Shown: positions 1 through 10,050, numbered from the stretch's first letter. The stretch: 64,000 bases of DNA from Helicobacter suis (GCF_902196125.1 NZ_CABIKG010000009.1:1-64000), one strand, 5' to 3'. Notes: generated from the sequence alone by a model not told the origin. Numbers and translations are program-made.

Positions 1-206
1 CTTTTAGTGATGTCAAAGTTGCCCATATGCTTTAATACATATTGTCTAACCTTGCGCTCCTCTGCTTGGTCTCTCCACTCCCCAGCGTGTTTGCCTTTAT
101 GATGGATAAACGAATTTTTTGTTAAACGGGGAATGTGATCAGATTCTAAATTTGAGAGATCAACTGGCTTAGATCTAATTAGATTTGCTAGCTCCTCTTG
201 TGTCAT
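1..206 (-). CDS. Partial hypothetical protein (N-terminus only)
   Basis: This is an open reading frame that runs off the left edge of the window, so only about the first 68 codons are visible. It starts at an ATG (positions 204-206); a TTG in the same frame at 222-224 lies just after an AGGGGAG ribosome-binding-like sequence and could be the true start. The visible peptide is hydrophilic and Lys/His/Glu-rich, with a short acidic helix followed by a basic stretch, and shows no signal peptide or membrane segment. I do not recognise the family. It borders a decayed accessory region, so it may belong to a mobile or strain-variable segment, but that is inference. The sequence left of the window is needed to identify it. 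Confidence 0.5.
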   Translation of the reverse strand, partial: MTQEELANLIRSKPVDLSNLESDHIPRLTKNSFIHHKGKHAGEWRDQAEERKVRQYVLKHMGNFDITK

Positions 207-275
207 GTCTTCGGGTTGTTTCAAGTGCTCCCCTTATTAAATACTTCATCTTGGGGGAGGATACAGACAATCGCC

Positions 276-401
276 TTAAAATGCGCTTAGCACCCACCGC
301 GCCAACAAGGCACGATCGCTAGTGCAATTGGCAAGGTCTACAATGCCGCTAATTGAAGCACCTAACTTTTTGACATACACGGCACAATTTGCAATAAAAT
401 G
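276..401 (-). pseudogene. Short coding remnant, minus strand
   Basis: On the minus strand 41 codons are open before a stop at 276-278. The reading has protein-like composition (for example SISGIVDLANCTSDRALLAR) but no plausible start with a ribosome binding site; a stop lies just upstream at 402-404. The DNA of this stretch resembles, in diverged form, the stretch at 1523-1566 on the same strand. I read it as the 3' end of a decayed gene or of a repeated family; the family is unknown to me. Confidence 0.3.
333..375 (-). repeat. Diverged repeat, copy A
   Basis: About 43 bases here align with 1523-1566 at roughly 70% identity by eye, with one single-base indel; both contain a shared CTACAAT.CCG core. 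The two copies flank the pseudogene at 588-1435 in the same orientation. They could be ends of an old duplication or homologous gene tails; no target-site duplication was seen. Confidence 0.35.
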
Positions 402-587
402 TTATTTACTTTGTTAAAAATAAAGGTTTATAGAACGCCTTAAAAGTGAGGAGTAGGTTTAAAATAAAACTCTAATTATTTTTTAAAAAAGAACACTTTT
501 TTAGCCTCTCTAGATTTTACGGTGGGTTAATCTTTCTTACTTTCATTTTTCCTCTTTAGTTGTTTTTATTGTTCTTAAGGAGCTCGC

Positions 588-1435
588 ATGCTAAATGTCT
601 TAAAAATGGCTAGCTACCTTCAGAATCAAGCCTCTAATCAGAATTATAGTGATTTTCAAACTTACCTAGAGCCTTTAAAAAGGCGTGGGAGGTGTATAAA
701 CCTGTGTTGCTGAAGAATATAAGCGACAGATGGATGAATATAATCGACAGAGAGAGTTGGCTGAGGCATATAACAAGAAGTTTGAGACCTCTTTTGCGTT
801 GAGAGGAGTAGAAGGGTTTCATATGATGCTGAGAAGTGCTGGTTTCTTCACCTATCTCTGATTAAAGAGGGGGTAGATTTAGAAGAATCTAAAAAGTTGT
901 AGAGTTTTTTGTAAAGAGATTCTAGATCACACAAACTTTGAAGAAAATGCAAAATTTCAAGAGGATTTTAAACCCGCCTTTGAATCTCTAACCTCTTTTT
1001 TACATGCGATTCAGCTCTCTGAGGAAAGTAAGTTAAAAGATTACCACCAGTTGTTGGAGTAAAATAGAGCGGCTTGCCAACAGGCATGGAAAATTTTTTA
1101 TTCTCTCGATAAACGGGAGTGTAAGGAGAAAGAGAAGAAAAACTTTGAATGGTTATCACAATAATCAGTATTTTAGCGAAGAATTAGAAGAAGTCCATGA
1201 GGATTTTGGGGCCTGTCTGGATCTAAGAGAGACTCTTAAGCTAGTTTTGAGATATGCAGAATCTATAACTAGGGTGCGTGTCTTGCGTAAAGTGTTGGAT
1301 CTAGATGAGTATGCATATCATGAATTATATAAAGTGACACTGAGGATGTAGAGAAAAAGGTAAAATATCGAGGGATTAGGTTTTATATAAGGATTTGGAA
1401 TTAGATTATTTATTAGACCGTTTAGATGAAGCATA
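588..1435 (+). pseudogene. Frameshifted gene for a long helical, charged protein
   Basis: A clear AAGGAG ribosome binding site precedes ATG 588, but the frame closes after about 43 codons. Protein-like reading then continues in other frames: a stretch beginning near 711 (motifs EEYKRQMDEYNRQREL and AEAYNKKFETSFALRG), one around 915-1060 (FEENAKFQEDFKPAFESL), one from 1145 to 1351 (EELEEVHEDFGACLDLRETL), and an ending (YKDLELDYLLDRLDEA) that stops at 1433-1435. Together these give one roughly 280-residue, Glu/Lys/Tyr-rich, probably coiled-coil or all-helical protein broken by at least four indels or stops. No family recognised. It lies in a decayed region between a truncated gene and an outer-membrane protein gene. 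The alternative, several small separate genes, is less likely because only the first segment has a ribosome binding site. Confidence 0.6.
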
Positions 1436-1522
1436 AAAAACTCTCCAGTTTTAAGAAAGTCATTGCCCTTAAATGTTGAATACCCGCCCTGAACTAACCA
1501 CAGTCATACCAACATTATTAAG

Positions 1523-1566
1523 AAAACCTACAATACCGCCAAATTAAAACACCGTCCTTTTGGCAT
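1523..1566 (-). repeat. Diverged repeat, copy B
   Basis: This is the partner of the repeat at 333-375. On the minus strand the surrounding sequence is open to a stop at 1469-1471 but carries an internal stop inside the repeat, so it is even more decayed than copy A. The orientation matches copy A. Confidence 0.35.
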
Positions 1567-1803
1567 CATGTTCTAAATAGTTGTTGGTTAAAGCTAATAG
1601 TATTAAGCACTCAATGAGAAAGAAGAGTTTATACAATGAGAGCCACCTATAATCTTTACAACAAACAACCTAACGCTTCTCTAACCCATTCTTATCTTTA
1701 AAAATGCCTACAGATTTTCCACCGCAGTATTTAGTTTAAAGTTTTACTAAACCTAAAACCCTATGCCACTTTGTATCTAACAAAGTAAGCATAGATTAAC
1801 CCC
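1567..1803. other. AT-rich non-coding stretch
   Basis: Together with 1436-1522 this makes about 370 bases without a gene. I see short A/T runs and many stops in all frames, no convincing promoter or RNA gene, and no strong terminator for the outer-membrane gene that ends at 1804. It is probably decayed accessory DNA. Confidence 0.4.
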
Positions 1804-2653
1804 CTAAAAGTTGATCACATAGTTGATATAAACAGCAACTTTGCGTCTGAGGGTGATAGTTTCTGTAGTACTACTAGAATAAGTATTCCCATAAGTATTA
1901 TTAGAGATAGGGGACTGGGTGTTGGAGTAGGAGTAATAAGGATAGTTAATGGTGGGGATACGCACGCCAAATTCAATACCCTGATGTTTGCTAAAGTTAG
2001 CCCTTAAACCAATGTTAACGATGACTTGCCCGTACCGAGTTGTTATCTGAGATGATACCTGACAAGTACCATCTGGATTGGGAATACATGTTCCATTTTG
2101 ATTATTTCCCGTTAACCATGAACTCCCCCCTCCCATCACACCAAGAGCCATACCAAAGGTTTTTTCATTCTTATCATAAAAATTAAAGAGCATATCCATG
2201 CCCACACCATAGAAGAGATCGGCTAAGGATTGGTTGTAATTAAAGGTATTGTAGCTCCCCTTACCCGGAACAACAGTTGCGCTCCCACCCTGACCACTGA
2301 AAAAAGCATAAAAACGCAAACCAAAGCGTTTTGTTTTGCCAAAAAATTGTTTATAACCAATTTGAATATCCCCTCCAAAGAGATTACCGTTATAGGTTGT
2401 GGTGGAAGTATAACTTGCTATGTTAGCATTTGTACTTTCTTGAGAGCTAGAGTTATCCTTACCGCCAAAATTAGAATACTGAAAACCTCCCTCTATAAAA
2501 CCACCTTTTCTCTCCGCACTTAAAGGCGCTAAAGAGACAAAACTAAGAACACCGATTAAGGTAACAGAGCGGGTAAAAGCTAGAGAGAAAACGCTACGCG
2601 CTTGTCGCTTGTTGCTTGTTGCTTGTTGCTTGTTGCTTGTTAGACGATACCAT
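1804..2653 (-). CDS. Phase-variable Helicobacter outer-membrane protein, apparently OFF
   Basis: The long frame encodes a signal peptide (hydrophobic core ending SLAPLSA just before ERKGGF), then a Tyr/Gly/Asn/Ser-rich beta-barrel-like domain, ending in alternating aromatic residues and a C-terminal Phe (VAVYINYVINF), as in the Hop/Hor/Hof outer-membrane proteins of Helicobacter. The conserved mature N-terminus (GGFIEGGFQYSNF) fits that family. The start is the interesting part. ATG 2653 has a well-placed AAAGGA site (2659-2664, 5-base spacer), but its frame enters six CTTGTTG-type heptamers (2601-2642) and stops at codon 20 (TAG 2594-2596). The barrel frame extends upstream only to a TTG at 2667 that lacks a ribosome binding site. 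Losing one heptamer, or gaining two, would join the ATG to the barrel frame. I infer ON/OFF phase variation with this genome in the OFF state. Specific ligand unknown. Confidence 0.8.
2601..2642. repeat. Heptanucleotide tandem repeat (4 perfect plus 2 variant units)
   Basis: Six consecutive 7-base units on the plus strand: one CTTGTCG, four CTTGTTG and one CTTGTTA. The array lies within the first codons of the outer-membrane protein gene. Seven is not a multiple of three, so each slip shifts the reading frame, which is the classic layout of a contingency locus. Confidence 0.9.
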
Positions 2654-2682
2654 AAAAATCCTTTCAAAAAAATAGAACTAGT

Positions 2683-2711
2683 AGTCTAGTAGCCTAAAAA
2701 TAAAATGTCAA
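2683..2711 (-). promoter_or_regulatory. Sigma-70-type promoter for the outer-membrane protein gene
   Basis: On the minus strand a perfect TTGACA (2706-2711) is followed after exactly 17 bases by TAGACT (2683-2688), about 30 bases upstream of the ATG at 2653. Helicobacter promoters often lack a -35 box, so this one is unusually canonical and may be strong. Confidence 0.6.
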
Positions 2712-2784
2712 GAATGCGACTTAAAGTTGATAGAACAAAGCCAAAAGTCTAATTTTATTCTCTAATAAACTATTTAGCATGGTT

Positions 2785-3912
<1,128 letters not shown>

Positions 3913-3942
3913 CTAAGTCTTTTCTCAAAAAAGCCTAAGATT

Positions 3943-4539
3943 TTGCATGTTAAAATACGAGTCTTCACTAAAATAAAAAATCAGGAGTTGGTTGATGGGG
4001 TATTTAAGCCATTGATTTTTGCGGTCTTTGTGAGCCGCGTGGCGCATGTTGAAGTTGGCTACGCTAGGGATTCTAGCGTGCTTGTTAATCCTTTAAGGTT
4101 GTCTGTTTTAAGTATCGGGTCTTTAGTTGCTGGTAAAGAAGAGAGGCGTACTTTTAATGCTATGTTTGATGCCTTTGTTTTAGGTAATACTAAGCAAGTG
4201 CTTAAGCGATTAGCAGCCCCTAGAACTACGAGTATCTTATACCGCCGGCGTGGGAGTGTTATGGGTAAATCTAATCTAACTATCTTAAATCTTGAAGCTT
4301 TAATTGCCGGTAAAAAGATAAGACGGCTTTTTAATGCTAGATTTGATGCTTTAGTTTTAGGTGATGCAAATCAAGTGCTTAAGCGTTTGACAACCCGCAA
4401 TTTTTCAAATATTCTATCTTACCAGTATGATAATTTTGTAAGCAAGTGCCAAAAGCATGTTAAGATTCATGTGCCTAACATGGGCTCAGGCGTATCACCA
4501 ACTTCTACCTTTCATGCTAGTTTTCACTGGAAATTTTAG
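3943..4539 (+). CDS. Hypothetical protein with two internal 59-residue repeats
   Basis: Not recognised. The 198-codon frame contains a tandem duplication: residues about 53-104 and 112-163 share the pattern L..L...L.AGK..R..FNA.FDA.VLG...QVLKRL, with matching DNA about 177 bases apart. An HVKI motif occurs at both ends (residues 2-5 and 172-175). It is basic and has no clear signal peptide or membrane span. The only in-frame start near the 5' end is TTG 3943 without a convincing ribosome binding site, so the true start, or whether the gene is a fragment of a longer repeat protein, is uncertain. It converges on mnmA with a 4-base overlap of the 3' ends. Helical repeats suggest a structural or binding role, but that is a guess. 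Confidence 0.45.
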   Translation: MHVKIRVFTKIKNQELVDGVFKPLIFAVFVSRVAHVEVGYARDSSVLVNPLRLSVLSIGSLVAGKEERRTFNAMFDAFVLGNTKQVLKRLAAPRTTSILYRRRGSVMGKSNLTILNLEALIAGKKIRRLFNARFDALVLGDANQVLKRLTTRNFSNILSYQYDNFVSKCQKHVKIHVPNMGSGVSPTSTFHASFHWKF

Positions 4540-5573
4540 GCGCTCTTGGTGATAACGCCTCCCCCTAAGACGCAGTCTTTTTCATAGACTACCAGCGCCT
4601 GCCCTAGAGCCACACCATAAACTGGCTCTTCAAAGGTGGCGTAGATAGTTTGGTGGTTTAAAGTGATCTGGGCTTTAGTGGGGGTACTTCTATAGCGCAC
4701 CTTAACCATGTAGGTACCTGTTTTAAAATTAGAAGGTAGGGATTTATTTTCAGCTTCTAAAGTAAAGATCGCTAAGTCCTCTTTTTGCCCTACAATAATT
4801 TCATTGGTTTTAGCATGGATGCCCACAACAAAATGGGGGGTGTGTGCCCCTTGGACTGTAAAACCCTTGCGTTTACCAATGGTATAGTGCATGTAGCCCT
4901 TATGTGTACCCACCACCTCCCCTTTTAAATTACGCACTAAACCTTTTTGATCTACATTGGTATGTTGTTTAAGCGTATCAATATAAGAACCCTCTACAAA
5001 GCAAATTTCTTGGGATTCTTTATAAGTCTGTAAACTCCCCAAAAAAGGCATAACTTCTAGGGCTTTGGGTTTGATCTCACTTTTTAATAAAGCACCTAGT
5101 GGAAAGATAAGCGCATCAATGGCGCGTTGTGGGAGCGCGTATAAAAAATAGCTTTGATCTTTGCTTAAATCAAAGGCTTCTTGAATGCGCAACACACCCT
5201 GAATACGCATTAATCTAGCATAATGCCCTGTAGCTACCTTTTCACACCCGCGATTAAGGGCAAATTCTAGCCCCAAACCAAATTTCATTAAAGGGTTACA
5301 CAAAGCGCAAGGGTTAGGCGTTTGGCCATTTTTGTAGGTGTCAATAAAAACTTCATAGACTTGTTTTTTAAAGGGTTCTTGTAAATCCACTACTTCAAAT
5401 GGAATATCTAAAAAAGAAGCCACTTCTTGGCAATTTTTAATGTACATGGCATGTTTTTCTTCTTTTCCATGTAGTTTTAAATACAGCCCTAATAAATCAT
5501 GGCCGGCTTGTTTTAACAAATAAGCGCTATAAGAGCTATCCACCCCCCCACTCATCAAAACGGCAATTTTCAC
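4536..5573 (-). CDS. mnmA: tRNA-specific 2-thiouridylase MnmA
   Basis: Installs the 2-thio group on U34 of tRNA Lys, Glu and Gln. The N-terminus has the PP-loop ATP-binding motif ([11 protein letters not shown]), and the two catalytic cysteines are visible in NPCALCNP and in [23 protein letters not shown] and the TIGKRKG segment of the central and C-terminal domains are also typical. At 345 residues it is of family length. The start is GTG 5573, with an AAAGG-like site about 7 bases upstream; no better ATG exists. The glycine codons of SGGVDSS lie in a seven-C run of the plus strand (5543-5549). It follows the SIMPL-like gene by 42 bases on the same strand. Confidence 0.95.
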   Translation of the reverse strand: MKIAVLMSGGVDSSYSAYLLKQAGHDLLGLYLKLHGKEEKHAMYIKNCQEVASFLDIPFEVVDLQEPFKKQVYEVFIDTYKNGQTPNPCALCNPLMKFGLGLEFALNRGCEKVATGHYARLMRIQGVLRIQEAFDLSKDQSYFLYALPQRAIDALIFPLGALLKSEIKPKALEVMPFLGSLQTYKESQEICFVEGSYIDTLKQHTNVDQKGLVRNLKGEVVGTHKGYMHYTIGKRKGFTVQGAHTPHFVVGIHAKTNEIIVGQKEDLAIFTLEAENKSLPSNFKTGTYMVKVRYRSTPTKAQITLNHQTIYATFEEPVYGVALGQALVVYEKDCVLGGGVITKSA

Positions 5574-5615
5574 ATTCTAACCTTTAGTGTAATAGGGCGG
5601 CATTATAGCACATTT

Positions 5616-6314
5616 CTAACAACCCACCGTGAGTCTAGCCGTGAGGTTAAAGGTTTGTTTGCTATCTTGTTGCCCCTCTACTTTAAAGCGCATGGGGAAA
5701 TGATTAGGGTAAAAATCTAGGCTTTTAATAGCGCATTGTCGTTTAAATTTCTGGCTAAAAAAGCTAGCTTTATCCTGAGCTTCTTTTAATAGCGCGCCTT
5801 GCAGGGCTACTATATCTGATTCTTGCATTTTGGCATAAAGAGCGGGCGTGTTAAGTACAAATAAAGCACTCTTTGCCACCACTTCAGAGATTTTATTTTT
5901 AAGGGTTTCATAGTCGCTTAGTTTGGGAGTGGGAATATTACAGATCATTAAGGCATGCAAAGAATAGCCGCTTAATTCCTGCTTAAAAGTGTAATTAGGC
6001 TTTAGGCTATAAGAAGTTTGTTGGCATAAATGGCTATCTTTTACAAGATCATTAATTTGTTTAAAACTCTCTTTGATCTCTTGTTCTTGTTCAGGGGTTA
6101 GTTTTTCTGTTTTTAAGAGTGCATTAGCGCTACTAAAAAGAAGATGCGCGTTATAACTCCCGGGGATAACCATTTGCTTACTTTGAATTTGCATGCTAAT
6201 TTCACTACCACTTTCAGCTTTATGTTTGCCTAAGACAAACCGTTCAAAGGCAAGCCCGCCGATAAAACACCCTAAAAACACCACCGCTACTACCATAGTT
6301 AAAACATATTTCAT
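5616..6314 (-). CDS. Exported SIMPL-like protein
   Basis: A 232-residue protein with one N-terminal hydrophobic segment (residues 4-24) that is a signal anchor or uncleaved signal, placing the rest in the periplasm. The C-terminal half has an ALLKEAQDKASFFSQKF helix followed by a strand, the arrangement seen in SIMPL (DUF541) proteins, which are associated with oxidative-stress or membrane functions in other bacteria. Cysteines at the far C-terminus (TVGC) and in HLCQQ and MICNIP might form disulfides. It sits 16 bases downstream of the soluble chemoreceptor gene and 42 bases upstream of mnmA, so it may be cotranscribed. The family assignment rests on pattern similarity only; function unknown. 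Confidence 0.6.
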   Translation of the reverse strand: MKYVLTMVVAVVFLGCFIGGLAFERFVLGKHKAESGSEISMQIQSKQMVIPGSYNAHLLFSSANALLKTEKLTPEQEQEIKESFKQINDLVKDSHLCQQTSYSLKPNYTFKQELSGYSLHALMICNIPTPKLSDYETLKNKISEVVAKSALFVLNTPALYAKMQESDIVALQGALLKEAQDKASFFSQKFKRQCAIKSLDFYPNHFPMRFKVEGQQDSKQTFNLTARLTVGC

Positions 6315-6330
6315 ATTATTCCTTTATCCA

Positions 6331-7470
6331 TTAATCTAGTTCAACGGCATCTAATGCTTGCAAGCGCGCTGCCATTTGTTCTACCTCATCTAACTTATAA
6401 TGATCCTTAACATGGGCTAAAACTTCCTGTGTTAGGGTTTTGGCTTTATCATTGAGTGCCTTTTCTAAAGTGATGTGTCCGGTCTCATTGGTGAGTACGC
6501 TTTTATAAATGTGCATTTTTAAAATAATCCACTCAATATGGCACATGATTTTACCAAGCCCTTGTTCTAACCCCTTATTATTCTCTAAACTTTTACGGCT
6601 ATCTTGCACAAAGGCCTCTAGCACCTTTAAAAAATCTTGAAAATGCGCGCTAATCTCTGTACTTAAACTTGTTACTTCTGAAAACGCCTCCTCTAACTTA
6701 TCAATTTCTTCTTTAAAACCACTAAAACTACCCTTAATGCTACTAACTTCCTTAGCCACCCTTTCAGCAAGTTTTCTAATTTCATCAGCCACCACTGCAA
6801 AACCGCGCCCATGTTCGCCACTTCTAGCTGCCTCAATAGCCGCATTTAAAGAGAGTAAATTAGTCTGATTAGCAATATCATTAATAATATCAGCAACCTG
6901 CATGATAAAATCCATGTTCTTTTTCAACTCTTCCATAACCGTATTAACATGGGAGCAATGCGCGCTAAAATTATCTAAATTAGTGTGAATACCTAAGATT
7001 TCATCTTGGCTTTTTAAAGAACTCTCTTCAATATTTTGCGCTAATTGCTTATTCTCTGTACACTGCTGTACCCTCCGGCTAAGTTCGCTTAATATGGCTA
7101 AAATCCCCTTAGCGCCCCCTCCCATTTCTAATAATCGTTGTACAATCTTACTATTATTGCTTGCAATGATTCCATCAACATGCGATCTCACATGCTCTCC
7201 ATATTGCTTAAAAATCCCCCTATACCCTTCTAAAAAGATGTTGCGATAATCCCTCCCTTCTTTAGCCGCCTGTACACATGCATCCATTTCACGAAATAAG
7301 GATTCGATTTGATCTAGCAGATCGTTTAAACCATGCATCATAGCGCTATAGGGGCTTTTCTCATCAATATCTATAATCCGGCATTCCAAATACCCGTCTC
7401 TAACCTGAGTGATAAACTCATGGATTTTTTGGATAGCAAGATCAGAGTCGCCTGAAATCCATTTAAACAT
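6331..7470 (-). CDS. Soluble methyl-accepting chemotaxis protein (signalling partner of a PAS protein)
   Basis: A 379-residue chemoreceptor without any transmembrane segment. The signalling hairpin is clear ([20 protein letters not shown], then [19 protein letters not shown] at about residues 200-235) and would contact CheA/CheW. The N-terminal 60 residues ([14 protein letters not shown]) resemble the linker that follows PAS domains in Aer-like energy sensors. The C-terminus ([17 protein letters not shown]) resembles the first helix of a CZB zinc-binding domain, but the later Cys/Gly motif is not seen, so any CZB-like domain is degenerate. Its ATG lies 9 bases after the stop of the PAS gene, with AAGGA as ribosome binding site. 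I infer a split energy-taxis receptor like the Campylobacter CetB/CetA pair, here with a cytoplasmic receptor half. Confidence 0.85.
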   Translation of the reverse strand: MFKWISGDSDLAIQKIHEFITQVRDGYLECRIIDIDEKSPYSAMMHGLNDLLDQIESLFREMDACVQAAKEGRDYRNIFLEGYRGIFKQYGEHVRSHVDGIIASNNSKIVQRLLEMGGGAKGILAILSELSRRVQQCTENKQLAQNIEESSLKSQDEILGIHTNLDNFSAHCSHVNTVMEELKKNMDFIMQVADIINDIANQTNLLSLNAAIEAARSGEHGRGFAVVADEIRKLAERVAKEVSSIKGSFSGFKEEIDKLEEAFSEVTSLSTEISAHFQDFLKVLEAFVQDSRKSLENNKGLEQGLGKIMCHIEWIILKMHIYKSVLTNETGHITLEKALNDKAKTLTQEVLAHVKDHYKLDEVEQMAARLQALDAVELD

Positions 7471-7479
7471 GCACCGTCC

Positions 7480-7971
7480 TTATAATCGTTGTAGCTGGTT
7501 GACCCATTGGTGGTAATCACAGCCTTGTTTTTGTAAAACTTGTTGGAGGGCACTGTAACTAGCCTGTATTCCCTGTGTTTTCTCAGCGGATAACAAAGAA
7601 GTATAAAGAGGAATGATCACCTCAAGGGCTTTTCTATTGGGAGCTCTCCTCACAGAATAATACCCGATAGAATTGTGTAATTCATCTACAGAGGCGGTTA
7701 CATTGGCAAAAACCCAATAAAAATGCCCATCAAAGGTTTTATTTTTAATGTAGGCAAAGATTTCATGCTGGGCTTTGATGTTATCCCAAAGAAGTTTAAA
7801 AATGATCTTAGGCATTTCTGGATGGCGCACTATGTTATGGGGCTTATACAAAAGGTCTTTTTCTCCACTGCCCCCCACAATCTCTATAAAGGGCTTATTG
7901 GCATAGGTGATCACTCCCTTTAAATCTGTCTTAGTAACCAAAAAGTGATTTTTATCCACAAATTTTTCCAT
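7480..7971 (-). CDS. PAS-domain redox/energy sensor (CetB/Aer-like)
   Basis: A 163-residue single PAS-domain protein. It begins TKTDLKGVITYANKPFIEI, contains NIVRHPEMPKIIFKLLWD and WVFANVTASVD, and matches the FAD-binding PAS domain of Aer and Campylobacter CetB in order and spacing. It lacks a receptor signalling domain, which is supplied by the following gene. The two genes are 9 bases apart and almost certainly cotranscribed; about 105 bases separate the PAS gene from rep, so they could have their own promoter (an AT-rich AAGAATAAAT lies shortly upstream). Likely role: sensing redox or energy state and relaying it to the soluble receptor. FAD binding is inferred from family membership. Confidence 0.85.
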   Translation of the reverse strand: MEKFVDKNHFLVTKTDLKGVITYANKPFIEIVGGSGEKDLLYKPHNIVRHPEMPKIIFKLLWDNIKAQHEIFAYIKNKTFDGHFYWVFANVTASVDELHNSIGYYSVRRAPNRKALEVIIPLYTSLLSAEKTQGIQASYSALQQVLQKQGCDYHQWVNQLQRL

Positions 7972-8076
7972 GTAACTCTTTTATTTATTCTTGTGCACCT
8001 AGCCCTAAAAAATCTAAACGCGCTTACCAAATCGTCCTAAAAACTAACTTTTTGACACTCCTTATAGCAAAGGTTT

Positions 8077-10050
8077 TTATAGCACTAGTTGTAAAAGCCC
8101 TGCTTCTTCTAAAAAACATGAGGGTTCATAACGGGTTTTTTTACGCCGGTCCTCTTTTGCATAGGATAGATAAAGATGATCCTTAGCCCTAGTAACTGCC
8201 ACATAAAACAAACGGCGCTCCTCCTCTAAACCTCCATTTTGTTTAGCTAACTTAATATTAGGGAAGCGCTTTTGCATTAAATCAATCACATACACCTCGC
8301 TAAATTCAAGCCCCTTACTTGCATGCACGGTGAGTAAGTGTACCCCACTCCCACTACCCATTTCTTGAGAGTCAAGCCCTATTTCATTAATAAAATCTTT
8401 CAAATGGCTATATTTACTAGACATCTGTACAAGTAATTCCCCCCGCCTTTTAATTTTCTCTAAAGCCTGCTCATAGCGATCTGTATCCACACTCCCATCT
8501 TTATTTTTAGCGCGATCCCGCGCAAGCTTTTGCATAATGTTCTCAAACCACACAGATTGCATGATGTGCTCTAGGCTTTTAGCAGGGGTTTTAAAAGAGT
8601 GGGTTTTACAAAGGATATACAGATCTTCTAAAAAGCGCGTAATAGGTGTTTTTATTTTAGGGTGGCTTAAAAGGGGGTGATCTTTAAAATCAGAGTGCAG
8701 ATCAAAGGTGGAGGTATTGAGCATGAGATTTTCAAATAAACCCATTTGGGGGCGCTTTATACTAGCATAGGGCTCTTTTTGATTAGGGGTAAGCAAGCCC
8801 TTTAAACTATTACCCTCGCCTAAAATCTGCAAACCCTCATAAAGCTCAGCACACAACTTAGCCCCTATCCCATGCCCATAGCCTAAAATTTGCATGGTTG
8901 CTACCATTTCCTTAGGCCGGATTAAAAAGGCACAAACATCTAAGAGTAATTTTATCTCTTTAGTCTCAAATAAACCCACCCCGCCTTTGCGAATTGAAGG
9001 GATACCAAGTAGCCGCAAAGCCGCCTCACAGCCTTCTGCGCTAGCGTTATTTCTAAAAAGAATAGCCACTTCCTCAAAGCGCCCCCTTAGCGCAATTCTC
9101 TTAGCAATGCCTTGATATTGATCTATTAACTCGTCATAAACCAAAAGTTGAGGGGTAGAGGGGTTATTTTGTTTCACCACTTCTAAGCTTTTAGGATAAA
9201 TACGCGGGTTATTAGCAATCACGCGGTTAGCCAGATTTAAAATAGCCCCAGAGGATCGGTAATTTTTGCGCAAACTAAAAACCTGTGCGTTTTTGTGCTT
9301 TTGTGTAAAATTACTAATAATAGAAATATCTGCCCCATTGAAGGCATAAATGCTTTGATCATAATCCCCCACACAAAAAAGGCTAGCAGGTTGCAGGGCA
9401 TCTAAAATTGAATCTTGTAAGGGGTTAGTGTCTTGATACTCATCGCATAAAACTTCACAAAAGGTTTTAGGTTGGTGCTTTATCTGCTCTTTAAAAAGAA
9501 TTAAGAGATCGTTATAATCCACATAGTGCTGTTCTCTTTTACAGCTTTCAAAAAGCTCTAGCGCGCATTCATATAATTCTGTATATTCCTCTTGATCAGG
9601 GGTGCGCTTTAACAACCAATCTGTAAAACTTTGGGTGCAATTTTCATTCAGATAAGAAGAATACAACTCGTATAAATACTTCGCGCTATAAACTCTTTCT
9701 TTTTCTGTTTCTGCTAAAAAACTCTTAAGCAAAGTTTGCATATCTGTGGGTTGTTTTAAACTTAAAGAGGGGTCTTGTAGTTTAAGAAAGCGATAAGCTA
9801 CAGCGTGGAAAGTCCCGGCTTCAATTTTTTCAGCTTCTTTAGTGTAGCGTGCTAGGCGATCTTTCATCTCTTGGCTGGCTTTATTGGTAAAGGTGAGTAA
9901 AAGAATTTGGCGCGGATCAATGCCACTTGTAAGCAGGTGTAAAATCCGCCCCACAATAGTAGAAGTTTTACCCGTACCAGCAGAGGCAATCACTAAATTA
10001 CGCCCTAAAGGGGCTTTGATAGCCTGTAATTGTTCGCTATTAAGTTGCAT
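8077..10050 (-). CDS. rep: UvrD/Rep-type superfamily 1 DNA helicase
   Basis: A 657-residue ATP-dependent 3'-5' helicase for replication restart and repair. Visible motifs in order: Q-motif region LNSEQLQAI, Walker A ASAGTGKT (residues 22-29), motif Ia LLLTFTNKAS, motif II CDEYQDTN, motif III GDYDQSIYAFNGAD, motif IV LRKNYRSS, motif V VHLLTVHASKGLEF and motif VI EERRLFYVAVTRAK. This covers all helicase motifs, so the enzyme should be active. In H. pylori the ortholog (rep) also lies beside the hook gene flgE2. Here two accessory genes are inserted between flgE2 and rep. ATG 10050 has an AGG-containing site upstream. Confidence 0.93.
   Translation of the reverse strand: MQLNSEQLQAIKAPLGRNLVIASAGTGKTSTIVGRILHLLTSGIDPRQILLLTFTNKASQEMKDRLARYTKEAEKIEAGTFHAVAYRFLKLQDPSLSLKQPTDMQTLLKSFLAETEKERVYSAKYLYELYSSYLNENCTQSFTDWLLKRTPDQEEYTELYECALELFESCKREQHYVDYNDLLILFKEQIKHQPKTFCEVLCDEYQDTNPLQDSILDALQPASLFCVGDYDQSIYAFNGADISIISNFTQKHKNAQVFSLRKNYRSSGAILNLANRVIANNPRIYPKSLEVVKQNNPSTPQLLVYDELIDQYQGIAKRIALRGRFEEVAILFRNNASAEGCEAALRLLGIPSIRKGGVGLFETKEIKLLLDVCAFLIRPKEMVATMQILGYGHGIGAKLCAELYEGLQILGEGNSLKGLLTPNQKEPYASIKRPQMGLFENLMLNTSTFDLHSDFKDHPLLSHPKIKTPITRFLEDLYILCKTHSFKTPAKSLEHIMQSVWFENIMQKLARDRAKNKDGSVDTDRYEQALEKIKRRGELLVQMSSKYSHLKDFINEIGLDSQEMGSGSGVHLLTVHASKGLEFSEVYVIDLMQKRFPNIKLAKQNGGLEEERRLFYVAVTRAKDHLYLSYAKEDRRKKTRYEPSCFLEEAGLLQLVL

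Noticed and set aside
1437-1452. AAAACT-CTCC-AGTTTT inverted repeat after the pseudogene
   Set aside because: Short AT-rich stem without a T-run; weak as a terminator and expected by chance in AT-rich DNA.
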